Positions 25,766 to 33,199 of a stretch of 47,031 nucleotides of DNA are shown one piece after another (position 1 is the stretch's first letter; every line of letters starts with the position of its first letter). Source of the stretch: Phycisphaerae bacterium (GTDB lineage Bacteria > Chloroflexota > Anaerolineae > 4572-78 > J111). The stretch is from positions 1 through 47,031 of the forward strand of contig JANQQF010000158.1 of NCBI GenBank assembly GCA_028285035.1, given 5' to 3'. Below the pieces are notes generated by a model that had not been told where the DNA came from, ran no database searches, and saw nothing but the letters and a program-made list of their open reading frames with translations. Made by a program: the position numbers and the translations under genes.

Positions 25766-26136
25766 TCTCCCGGCTGCCAAGACGGAAGCTCAAGATGGTA
25801 GACACCTGCTTGCTCATTAGGGTGGAAAGTCAGGCAGATGACCTCGCTGGCGGGGTGGTAGGTACGGACGAGGCGGGTGGTCTCGGCAGTCGGCCAAGCG
25901 AAGTTAACCTGTTTGGCTCGGGCTTCGCTGAGGTAGTAGATACTCACCGCCTCCCGCTTCCGCAAATCAACCACCACACAACCCCGCCCATCCTCGCCGT
26001 GTCCCGCTCGGGCTGTCTCCAAAATGGTCTCCCACACAAACGGCAGATAAGCTACATCAAAATCTTGAAATGAGGCAGTTGGATCGTTGAGCACTTGCTC
26101 TAATTTATCTGGATCAGCGGGCCACGGTTCGGGCAT
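25762..26136 (-). CDS. Uncharacterised small protein
   Basis: A 124-residue soluble protein with no recognised domain. It is rich in aromatic residues and looks alpha/beta: VWETILETARAGHG, then CVVVDLRKREAVSIYYLSE, then VICLTFHPNEQAGVYHLELP near the C-terminus. The strand-rich second half might be a small compact fold. The ATG at 26136 has AAGGAG about 10 bases upstream; the frame stays open 11 codons further but across that ribosome site. A perfect 14-bp palindrome lies 33 bases upstream. It is not evidently in an operon with the SDR gene that precedes it on the same strand, since about 150 bases separate them. Confidence 0.6.
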   Translation of the reverse strand: MPEPWPADPDKLEQVLNDPTASFQDFDVAYLPFVWETILETARAGHGEDGRGCVVVDLRKREAVSIYYLSEARAKQVNFAWPTAETTRLVRTYHPASEVICLTFHPNEQAGVYHLELPSWQPGD

Positions 26137-26168
26137 TAGGGGGTGCTCCTTTTTGAAATAATTCAACA

Positions 26169-26182
26169 ATTAATCGATTAAT
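26169..26182. promoter_or_regulatory. Perfect 14-bp palindrome ATTAATCGATTAAT
   Basis: The palindrome lies 33 bases upstream of the start of the small unknown gene (26136), in AT-rich sequence, where a dimeric regulator could bind. No regulator can be named. Confidence 0.4.
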
Positions 26183-26236
26183 AGCATTAATTTATTATTG
26201 AATAAGTTTTAACGTGTTCAGTCGCAGGTAAGGACG

Positions 26237-26256
26237 CGGAGGCATACCTGCCTCCG
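26237..26256. terminator. Short GC hairpin CGGAGGCA/TGCCTCCG
   Basis: 8-bp perfect stem with a 4-base loop, 32 bases after the SDR stop on the minus strand. Followed on that strand by cgtccttacctgcgac, without a U-run, so a terminator role is uncertain. It may be a dispersed palindromic repeat. Confidence 0.45.
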
Positions 26257-26287
26257 ATCCTTTGCTGGTTGACTTCTAAAGCTCCAG

Positions 26288-27046
26288 TCAAGGCCGCAAA
26301 TACAATGCCCCGTTAAAATCGACGATGCCGCCTGTCAGAAAACCGGATTGGTCGGAGGCCAACATCAATATCGCCTCGGCCACATCTTCAGGCTGGGCGA
26401 CGCGGCCTAGCGGACTCTGGCCAGGGTCGTCGGGGCTGTTGGGAAAAGTGTCTAGGGTGCGGCCCATGTCGGTGTCGATCCAGCCGGGGGCAAGAGCAGT
26501 GACCAAGATGTTGTGCGGGGCTAAATCTTGGGCCAGAGTTTGGCTCAAGGCGTTGAGGCCCGCTTTGCTGGCGGCGTAGGCTGGGTAATCGGGTGCACCC
26601 CAAGGGCCGGAAGTGATATTAATAATTCGGCCTTGCCCTTGTTTAATCATCTGTTGGGCCACGCAATAGGTAACATTGGCCGCCCCGACGAGATTGACCG
26701 CTAACGTCCTCTGCCACACGGCTTGCCAGTCGTCGTAGTTACTATGTTGTAAGGGATTCGACTGATAAATCGCCGCATTGTTGACCAAAACGTCGATATG
26801 CCCCCAAGCGGCCACAATCTTATCTACCATTTGCTCCACAGCCGTCGCATTGGCGATATCGACCTGATGCAAGGTGTGTCCCTCGCCCTCTAGCGAAGTG
26901 AGGACAGCTTGGGCCGCGTCAGTTCGATTGTGATAATTGAGGGCGACCTTGGCACCTGCTGCTGCAAATGCTTTTGCCGTAGCCCGTCCGACACCTCGTG
27001 AGGCTCCGGTGACTAAGACCATTTTCCCCTCGAAAGTCACGTCCAT
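26288..27046 (-). CDS. Short-chain dehydrogenase/reductase (FabG-like)
   Basis: A 252-residue classical SDR. Cofactor motif TGASRGVG at 13-20, NNAA near 89-92, catalytic S146, and Y157/K161 in the segment YAASKAGLNAL. The C-terminal region includes LAPGWIDTDM and FLTGGIVDFNG. The sequence resembles 3-oxoacyl-ACP reductase-like oxidoreductases of broad function; it is not a certain FabG because no fatty-acid genes are adjacent. It overlaps the DinB-like gene by 10 bases, indicating co-translation. It is not closely similar to the SDR at 17191. Confidence 0.92.
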   Translation of the reverse strand: MDVTFEGKMVLVTGASRGVGRATAKAFAAAGAKVALNYHNRTDAAQAVLTSLEGEGHTLHQVDIANATAVEQMVDKIVAAWGHIDVLVNNAAIYQSNPLQHSNYDDWQAVWQRTLAVNLVGAANVTYCVAQQMIKQGQGRIINITSGPWGAPDYPAYAASKAGLNALSQTLAQDLAPHNILVTALAPGWIDTDMGRTLDTFPNSPDDPGQSPLGRVAQPEDVAEAILMLASDQSGFLTGGIVDFNGALYLRP

Positions 27047-27516
27047 AGCCCCATCGTTTGTCGTAGAATGCCAATCTCGCCAGTGTGATAGGCATTGTGA
27101 TTAGCTATGATGTTGATCTCGCGCAAGATGTTATGTTGGTGTCTTCCGCTGTTGGGCAGCGGAGTAAATAAATCAGTGTTGGGGTCATTGATAATGTCAA
27201 CCAAGGCTTGCCGATCCGCGTAAAAGGCATCAATCGTCCGTTGCCAGCCTGCCAGATCAGTCTTGGTTGATTTGGCAGGCCAAAAATCATCAGGGAAATT
27301 GGGCCATTTGTAGTTGTCATCCGCGATGTAGTCGAGGATGTCCTTTTGACAGATGCGGATGTGTTCCAGCAAATGCCAAAAGGTGTAGTCGCAATGGGGC
27401 GGGCTGGTGTTGATGTGGGCTTCGGGGAAATTGGCGACCGCATCTTCAAAGCCCATATGGGCCTGACGAATAGTCAGCATTCGGACCAGTTGGTTTCTTA
27501 GTTCGGCGTCGTTCAT
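27037..27516 (-). CDS. DinB/YfiT-like putative metal-dependent enzyme
   Basis: A 159-residue four-helix-bundle protein. Candidate metal ligands are H48 (in TFWHLLEHI, with H52) and H140/H144 in NHNAYHTGE, matching the three-histidine pattern of the DinB superfamily. This superfamily includes thiol-dependent transferases such as bacillithiol S-transferases, so a detoxification role beside two oxidoreductases is plausible. The ATG follows AAGGAG. It is the first gene of a two-gene overlap with the SDR. Confidence 0.85.
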   Translation of the reverse strand: MNDAELRNQLVRMLTIRQAHMGFEDAVANFPEAHINTSPPHCDYTFWHLLEHIRICQKDILDYIADDNYKWPNFPDDFWPAKSTKTDLAGWQRTIDAFYADRQALVDIINDPNTDLFTPLPNSGRHQHNILREINIIANHNAYHTGEIGILRQTMGLWT

Positions 27517-27570
27517 CGTTGATCTCCTTATGAATAGCCCTCACCCCCGTCCTGCACTTCGCTACGGCCT

Positions 27571-27598
27571 CCCCCTCTCCCAAATTTGGGAGAGGGGG
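27571..27598. repeat. 28-bp perfect palindrome of a dispersed intergenic element
   Basis: CCCCCTCTCCCAAA and its exact complement, with no loop, preceded by tcacccccgtcctgcacttc. This C-rich phrase plus palindrome is a widespread short intergenic element in several phyla. It sits between the oxidoreductase and DinB-like genes and could also act as a transcript 3' end. Confidence 0.75.
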
Positions 27599-27630
27599 TC
27601 GAGGGGAGGCTTAGTTTTTATATTTTTACT

Positions 27631-28605
27631 TTAATCCACCAAAACCACCAGCTTCCCCTGCGCCCGACTCTCTTCCATCACCCGGTGAGCCTCGATGATC
27701 TCATCGAACTGGAAGACACGATCAATGTTGAGACGATAGCGGCCTTGCTCGGCGTGCTCGACAATGGTTTGTAACATGGTGCTGGTATTGGCTGCGTTAA
27801 CAGCCTCGCTGCTGAAGATGGTGCGGCGGATCGTGGGGGAGGCGCCGGGCATCCCGGTGACCCAGTAATCCCACTTATCGCCGAGGAGACCAGTCTGACA
27901 GATTGCGCCGTCTGATTTCAGACAGGCTACTGAGTCTTCTAGCGTGGGTTGACCGACCAGTTCTAGCACCGCGTCGACACCGTTGGGGAATTCCTGACGA
28001 ACGGCCTCGGCAATGTTGCCCTCATCAATGAAAACGTGATCGTTACCGTTGTCTAGCAGGGCTTGACGTTTGGCCTCATTGCGGGTGGTGGCAAGGACTG
28101 TCACGCCCATATCTTTGGCAATGGTTGTTGCTGCCATTCCGATGGATGAGGTGCCGCCTCGGACTAGGAGTGATTGACCCGCTTGTAACTCAAGTGTTTC
28201 CAATGAACCATAGGCAGTGACAAACGTTTCGGGGATGGCCCCAAGCTCTGACCAGGAGAGGGTGGTGGTCACAGGAATGACTTGAGTGATGGGAAGCAAT
28301 GCGTATTCGGCATACCCACCGTCATACTCGCGTCCCATAAAGCCCATCAAGGCCGCGACAGTTTGGCCAACCGCCAGCCCACTGTCCGACGGATCAGCGA
28401 CCTCGCCCACGCATTCGATGCCCAATACCCGAGGAAACTTTACGGCATCGCCAGAGTGTCCCTGCCGGGTGTACATCTCCGAGCGGTTCAGGCCGAAGGC
28501 GTGGATACGGACGAGCACCCAGCTGGGTTTTACAGTGGGGATGGGGATTTCTTGAACAGTCAAGACCTCGGGTCCGCCGGGTTCATTCACAACAATCGCT
28601 TTCAT
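27631..28605 (-). CDS. Zinc-independent alcohol dehydrogenase/quinone oxidoreductase (MDR family)
   Basis: A 324-residue NADPH-dependent oxidoreductase. The N-terminal GroES-like domain starts MKAIVVNEPGGPEVL and includes FGLNRSEMYTRQG and FPRVLGIECVGEV. The Rossmann domain has LLVRGGTSSIGMAA (about 148-161), the cofactor loop of quinone-oxidoreductase-like MDRs. The cysteine/histidine ligands of zinc ADHs are absent. It ends with the typical GKLVVLVD. AAAGGAG precedes the ATG. The substrate is unknown; the usual role is reduction of quinones or enones. Confidence 0.92.
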   Translation of the reverse strand: MKAIVVNEPGGPEVLTVQEIPIPTVKPSWVLVRIHAFGLNRSEMYTRQGHSGDAVKFPRVLGIECVGEVADPSDSGLAVGQTVAALMGFMGREYDGGYAEYALLPITQVIPVTTTLSWSELGAIPETFVTAYGSLETLELQAGQSLLVRGGTSSIGMAATTIAKDMGVTVLATTRNEAKRQALLDNGNDHVFIDEGNIAEAVRQEFPNGVDAVLELVGQPTLEDSVACLKSDGAICQTGLLGDKWDYWVTGMPGASPTIRRTIFSSEAVNAANTSTMLQTIVEHAEQGRYRLNIDRVFQFDEIIEAHRVMEESRAQGKLVVLVD

Positions 28606-28669
28606 AGGTTACTCCTTTTGCTTAGATAGCTGAAAAATGGTGGTGGTCCAATTTTAAGTGATAGATCGT

Positions 28670-28772
28670 CATGTCATTTCGAACCCGTTAGGGTGAGAAA
28701 TCTTCCAGCTCGGTCACTTTATAAGCCCAATCTACCAGATTTCTCCTCCTCCTTCGTCGTCGAAACGACATG
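28670..28772. repeat. Nested inverted repeat of the GTCATTTCGA / GAGAAATCT type
   Basis: Outer arms CATGTCATTTCGA (28670-28682) and TCGAAACGACATG (28760-28772). Inner arms GAGAAATCT (28695-28703) and AGATTTCTC (28737-28745). This is the layout of a small non-coding, MITE-like palindromic element found in many bacterial intergenic regions. Confidence 0.75.
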
Positions 28773-28813
28773 CCCGTTATTCTGTTCATTACCTACATCA
28801 CACTACTAAAAAA

Positions 28814-30148
28814 CTAATCCGATTTTTCTTCACTATCACTACTTTGCTCTAGCTGTTCCCACGGGACACCACTGCGAATGTGCAAATCACGTTGGGGGAA
28901 GGGGATTTCAATGTCGCGTTCGGCGAACTCTTTCCAAATCATAAATCGAATCTGGCTGCTGACTGGCTTGACCCGAATGGGATCAATCCAGACGGCTAAT
29001 TGAAAATCGAGGCTGGAGGCCCCGAAATCTTCAAAGAAAACCATTGGGGCTGGCTCGGTTTGTACCTCAGGGTGTCGGGCTGCGACGGCTAATAATGCTT
29101 CCTGGATTTCGTCGGGGTCGCTGCTGTAGCTGACACCAACGGGGATGAGCCATCGGATGAGGTTGTTGGTCTTAGTGTAGGTTTTTACGGCTGAGGTGAG
29201 AATCGTTTCGTTGGGGACAATGATTTCGACATTATCTTGAGTGTGAACGAGTGTAGAACGAATGCCGAGCTTATCGACGATCACTCGTTGATCGTCAATC
29301 TCCATCACATCACCGGGCCGAATGGCTTGTTCAAACAGCAGAATGATGCCGCTGATAAAGTTGGCCAGCACCTCGCGTAGACCAAAGCCAATGCCGACGG
29401 ATAGACCCCCACCCACCGCCGCAACGGTTGTCGTATCCAGTCCCAAGGCTCCAACGGCCACCACAACGCCCATTATGACCAGCAGGTAACTGGCTAAGGT
29501 CAGGCTGGCCTCCAGAACCCCGTGATTGACTGCGGTGAACCGCTTGAAGCCGTGATTGACGATATAGTTCAGCCCCCACACCCCATCGATCCAAAAATAT
29601 AGGCCAACTGTGGTTAAAAACAGCGCCCCCAAAGTAATCGGGCTTTCAAATAGGGTGGCAAGAATGATTTCAGATATAGCCTCTAAGTCAGTAATTTGGC
29701 CTAAAATTCGCAATAAAACAAAGACACCAAACAACGGGCCAAAAAAACGGGTTTGAAAGCGGCGGACACTATCATTTGGGAAAATAACATAAACTACACC
29801 CAAAATAAGACGATAAAACAGCCAGAGCCATAAGATCGAAACAAAGACTACGAGCCAGCCGACTGCTTGTCCTTGGCTGAAGAGGATGGGAGCGATGATA
29901 AATGTCAATATCAAGGCAGTGGTGGGAAAGGCACACAAATGCAAAGCGGGTCGCCAATCGAAACGCCCGTGATCAGGTGGGGGGAAGTGGTGTTGAATGC
30001 GGTGACCAACGATGCGGCTAACAATCGCGCTGATGGCCAGAATGATCAAGATAACGAGAAGTTGAATTTGGACGCTGGGACGTAGGAGGAAAATTTGGAT
30101 TTGGCTAAATAAGTTGCTGACAAATTCCAGCCCTTCAGATTGGGTCAT
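28814..30148 (-). CDS. MscS-family mechanosensitive channel
   Basis: A 444-residue membrane protein with several N-terminal helices (about 15-190), then the pore-lining region and beta domain. The key stretch TTVAAVGGGLSVGIGFGLRE, followed by VLANFISGIILLFEQ and IRPGDVMEID, is the MscS TM3 and beta-domain signature. Later IRSTLVHTQDNVEIIVPN is also typical. The C-terminal cytoplasmic domain ends with an acidic tail. The ATG at 30148 has AGGAGA 10 bases upstream; a TTG two codons earlier is too close to it. It lies 16 bases after the solute-binding lipoprotein stop, so the two are probably co-transcribed, an odd pairing. Confidence 0.92.
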   Translation of the reverse strand: MTQSEGLEFVSNLFSQIQIFLLRPSVQIQLLVILIILAISAIVSRIVGHRIQHHFPPPDHGRFDWRPALHLCAFPTTALILTFIIAPILFSQGQAVGWLVVFVSILWLWLFYRLILGVVYVIFPNDSVRRFQTRFFGPLFGVFVLLRILGQITDLEAISEIILATLFESPITLGALFLTTVGLYFWIDGVWGLNYIVNHGFKRFTAVNHGVLEASLTLASYLLVIMGVVVAVGALGLDTTTVAAVGGGLSVGIGFGLREVLANFISGIILLFEQAIRPGDVMEIDDQRVIVDKLGIRSTLVHTQDNVEIIVPNETILTSAVKTYTKTNNLIRWLIPVGVSYSSDPDEIQEALLAVAARHPEVQTEPAPMVFFEDFGASSLDFQLAVWIDPIRVKPVSSQIRFMIWKEFAERDIEIPFPQRDLHIRSGVPWEQLEQSSDSEEKSD

Positions 30149-30164
30149 GGGCAAAAAATCTCCT

Positions 30165-31385
30165 CTATTCGATACCTAGGTCGCGGTGGGTTGCTTCGGT
30201 GATGGCAACGGCGGCTTCCTCGGGTGTTACTTCACCCTCTAGTACCAAAGTGTAGTACTCTTCGCCGTGGACGTTGATGGCTAAAGATGATTGGGGTTGA
30301 AATTGGAAGGGGAAGGCAACGGCGGTTCGGCTTTGTTCAACGAGGGCCGCCACCGTTGGTGAGAGTTGTGGATCAATGTTGACCTTGAAGTTAACGGGGA
30401 TTTGTGCCTCCGAATCAAGCGCCAGCCGAGTTTGTTGTTGGGCGTTTGTTAAGAAATTTATTAAATCAACGGCCTCTAAGGCATTGGACTCAGTGGACAA
30501 TCGATTGATAAATAATGTATTGACCCCCATCAGGGCTCCAGCAGCATTGTCGTTGTGCTGTGGTAGTGGGGCGACGCCAAGTTTGTCTGCACCCATTGCT
30601 TGACGCAAGGTAGGGATTTCCGCAGAAAAACAAACATAGTAAGCGGCTTGACCTTCTGTAAAGGCTGTTCTAACCGCGATCGCATCATCTTGCATAATGA
30701 CACTTGGAATATTGCGGATTTCTTGAAGCTGTGCCATCCATTCAGCATACCCCCCTTCAGAGAGGGCTACCTTGCCACTTTCATTCAGTAATCGCCCTTC
30801 GTAAAGTGCTATTCCCCAAAACATACTGGCAAAATTAGAATAAATGGCCAATCGCTGCCCATTTCTAGTGTCATCGACGAGTTCTGTAAGGGTTGTCGGT
30901 GGTTCATCAACCAGATCACGATTATAACATAACACGCTGGTGATCATTGATAGGGGAACGCCATACAGCTTGCTTTGCCACCGGATTTGTCGCTGACTGG
31001 GCAGCACAAAGATACTGGTGTCGATATCAAATTCGTCCAATTCCCTGACAAAGCCACTGCGAATGATGGGGCCAACAAAGGGTTGGCTGATGATAAAAAT
31101 ATCTGGTCCCAAACCTAAAGAAACCGCTTCTTCATACTCCTCCTGCATCTCTTCTGGGGGGATAAACTCCCGGACAATCTTTACACCATTTAGGTTTTCG
31201 TACTCGTCCAAAATCCTATTAAAGGTCGCTCCATCTTCAGCCGGAAATGGATGCCACAGGAGGAGTTGCCCTGCGATTGGTTGGTCTTCCGCTTCAGTGT
31301 CGACAGGACTACAGCCCAATACCAATAAAAGACCGATCAAAAGAATGATGGAGATTAAGGATGAAGGGTGCGTTTTCTGCGGCAC
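30165..31385 (-). CDS. Extracellular solute-binding lipoprotein (ABC family 1, sugar-type)
   Basis: A 406-residue lipoprotein. The signal ends in the lipobox LVLGC (Cys at 25). The mature part begins GQLLLWHPFPAEDGATFNRI and contains LGPDIFIISQ and YGVPLSMITSVLCYNRDL, a typical layout of MalE/UgpB-type binding proteins. The C-terminal segment ends AITEATHRDLGIE. There is no permease or ATPase gene beside it; the neighbour downstream is an MscS channel. GTG at 31385 is preceded by CGGAG. It could feed a distant ABC transporter or act as a sensor. The substrate is not inferable. Confidence 0.88.
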   Translation of the reverse strand: MPQKTHPSSLISIILLIGLLLVLGCSPVDTEAEDQPIAGQLLLWHPFPAEDGATFNRILDEYENLNGVKIVREFIPPEEMQEEYEEAVSLGLGPDIFIISQPFVGPIIRSGFVRELDEFDIDTSIFVLPSQRQIRWQSKLYGVPLSMITSVLCYNRDLVDEPPTTLTELVDDTRNGQRLAIYSNFASMFWGIALYEGRLLNESGKVALSEGGYAEWMAQLQEIRNIPSVIMQDDAIAVRTAFTEGQAAYYVCFSAEIPTLRQAMGADKLGVAPLPQHNDNAAGALMGVNTLFINRLSTESNALEAVDLINFLTNAQQQTRLALDSEAQIPVNFKVNIDPQLSPTVAALVEQSRTAVAFPFQFQPQSSLAINVHGEEYYTLVLEGEVTPEEAAVAITEATHRDLGIE

Positions 31386-31479
31386 AGCAGCTACTCCGTT
31401 TTGGTTTGGGATAAGGTGATCAAAATATCATTAGTTTGTTATGGCCAATTGTTGTCGCCTAATAATACCTTAGTCAAAA

Positions 31480-31881
31480 TTATGTAGCAATAGCCTGTTG
31501 GCTGCGTGAGCTCCAAAACCAAATGAGGATGGCTTCCAGGATGACCCCACCAAGCCCGATGAAGGTGATAAAGACATTGACGTTCGTTTGGAAGCCGGCG
31601 TTGATGTCCCCAAACTGCATGGTGACCAAAACCACCATCATAATCAACAGGGGGAGCAGTTGGCGGCTTAAGATCGCGAGAATGAGGCCAACGACGATGG
31701 CGGTGTTTTTGCCGCCCCAACTGAGCAGCATAAAGCCGTGTTCGGGAATGGGGATGTCCATACTGGTGTAGAAGAACTCCAAGTCGGTAAAAGCTAGCCA
31801 AGAGAGCATTGAGTAAATCAGGACAAGTAAGGTTGGGACAATTAACAGCCAGAGTGGTAATTTTTGAGTTGAATTAAACAT
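31480..31881 (-). CDS. Small integral membrane protein, ~4 TM (copy A)
   Basis: A 133-residue protein with about four hydrophobic helices: LWLLIVPTLLVLIYSMLSWL, then AIVVGLILAIL, LLPLLIMMVVLVTM and FITFIGLGGVILEAILIWFW. The loop between TM1 and TM2 contains HGFMLLSWGGKNTA, analogous to the loops FANRNLG and WGSKNLA in the next two genes. It starts with GGAGA upstream. This general design recalls DUF4345/DUF4267-like proteins. Function unknown. Confidence 0.65.
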   Translation of the reverse strand: MFNSTQKLPLWLLIVPTLLVLIYSMLSWLAFTDLEFFYTSMDIPIPEHGFMLLSWGGKNTAIVVGLILAILSRQLLPLLIMMVVLVTMQFGDINAGFQTNVNVFITFIGLGGVILEAILIWFWSSRSQQAIAT

Positions 31882-32031
31882 TGTGTTTCTCCGAAAAAAT
31901 AGTGTTTAGTGGTTGGTGGGTCATGATTAGTGGGTTCTGTAGTTTTGGCGAAAATTACAATGATTGAGGGGGACCAGTGTCGCCTCAATTTCTATCAACC
32001 ACAGAAAACATTAGAATGAGAATTTTTATAG

Positions 32032-32463
32032 TTAAGCCGCCTGTGGTACTGGTTCCAGTGCCTCATCCCGCTCACGATTGCGCCAGAGTGAGTGAATTGC
32101 CAGGATTTCTGGGATCCAGAGGATGAGGCCGAAGAAGACGAGCATAATCACAACTTGGCCGATACCTTCAACCCCATTGCTCAACGCCATCAGAAAATCG
32201 AAGGTGTCCGTGGCCAGTCGCACCACGAAAATGGTGAGCAACATCAAGCGATTGCGCAGCACTAATGCTGCAATCAGAGCGACCGCAACCCCCAAATTTC
32301 GATTGGCGAAGAGACCAATGGGGAAATTGGCGTCAATATTCCCGACCAACTCGGGAAACTGAAAGCCTCGATTGACATAGGCCATAATCCCAAAGCCGAC
32401 AGCTAACAACAGTTGAAAAATAGCGTAAGCGATAATCCACCAGTGAATTTTTTTTGTGTTCAT
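32032..32463 (-). CDS. Small integral membrane protein, ~4 TM (copy B)
   Basis: A 143-residue protein. After a short N-terminus MNTKKIHWW comes TM1 (WIIAYAIFQLLLAVGFGIMAY), a periplasmic-type loop, GLFANRNLGVAVALIAALVL, a third helix after RLATDTFDFL, and a last helix VVIMLVFFGLILWIPEILAI. The ATG at 32463 follows AAGGAG; a start 12 codons upstream is open but overlaps that site. It closely resembles the next gene in design: IIxYAxxQL at the start, NLG/NLA in the middle and A-D-T-x-D in TM3. Confidence 0.7.
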   Translation of the reverse strand: MNTKKIHWWIIAYAIFQLLLAVGFGIMAYVNRGFQFPELVGNIDANFPIGLFANRNLGVAVALIAALVLRNRLMLLTIFVVRLATDTFDFLMALSNGVEGIGQVVIMLVFFGLILWIPEILAIHSLWRNRERDEALEPVPQAA

Positions 32464-32514
32464 TGTGTTCTCCTTTTTGTGACGATGTTTTACATACAAA
32501 GCTATATGATTTTA

Positions 32515-32574
32515 CAGTAATTAGTAAATGGTAAGTGATTATTAGATCAGGGAAAGGTAATTACTAAATTACTG
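32515..32574. repeat. Imperfect inverted repeat of AGTAATTAGTAAATGGTAA type
   Basis: Left arm 32515-32534 faces GGTAATTACTAAATTACTG at 32556-32574. Same word family as the repeat at 21293-21358. It separates the second and third small membrane-protein genes. Confidence 0.6.
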
Positions 32575-32633
32575 ATTACGCGTGAAATAGGTTGGTCGCT
32601 CTTTAAGTTTCATCGGTGCTTATTTGAGACAAT

Positions 32634-33059
32634 CTAAAACTTCATCCCAGATCGTTTGAACAAAATGTAGGCGATGATCAACTGGGGTAAGCCGACAATA
32701 AGCCAGGTGATGATCTCGGTCACAAGTCCACTGCCTGGCATAAAGGCGCTGTTGGTGTAGAGAATGTCAACTGTGTCAGCGATGCCTTTCAATAAGAAGG
32801 CTGTGCCCAGAACTTGGGGATGACGGCGGATGATCCCAAATAACATCACCAAAATTGTCGCTAAGTTTTTCGAACCCCATACGCCCGCCAAGTGACGGAT
32901 GAGGGGGTCATTAAAGTTGGCATTGGGGAATTGGGTGTAGAAAAATGAAGGGTCAACGTACCCGCCATAAAGACCAATGAAAGCGGTGAAGAGTTGCAAA
33001 ACGGCGTACACAATAATCCAAATCGGGATTTTATAATTGCTTTCCATTGCGGTGGTCAT
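32634..33059 (-). CDS. Small integral membrane protein, ~4 TM (copy C)
   Basis: A 141-residue protein. KIPIWIIVYAVLQLFTAFIG forms TM1, VWGSKNLATILVMLFGII TM2, LLKGIADTVDIL the third helix and TEIITWLIVGLPQLIIAYIL the fourth. The ATG at 33059 follows AGGAGG; the frame is open for 35 more codons upstream but these cross the ribosome site. It is related to copy B. The three genes occupy 1.6 kb on one strand with gaps of 150-170 bases and have no enzyme motifs. Confidence 0.7.
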   Translation of the reverse strand: MTTAMESNYKIPIWIIVYAVLQLFTAFIGLYGGYVDPSFFYTQFPNANFNDPLIRHLAGVWGSKNLATILVMLFGIIRRHPQVLGTAFLLKGIADTVDILYTNSAFMPGSGLVTEIITWLIVGLPQLIIAYILFKRSGMKF

Positions 33060-33199
33060 AAATTTTCCTCCTAAATTGAGTAGCCTGCCCTCATTATCGC
33101 TAAAAGTCGCGTTCAAATGAAGGGCAAAAGCAGGAGGAAAATGTGCAAAAATATGCCAAGTCAACCGGCTAGACCAGGCTGACTTGGTATGGAATGGAC

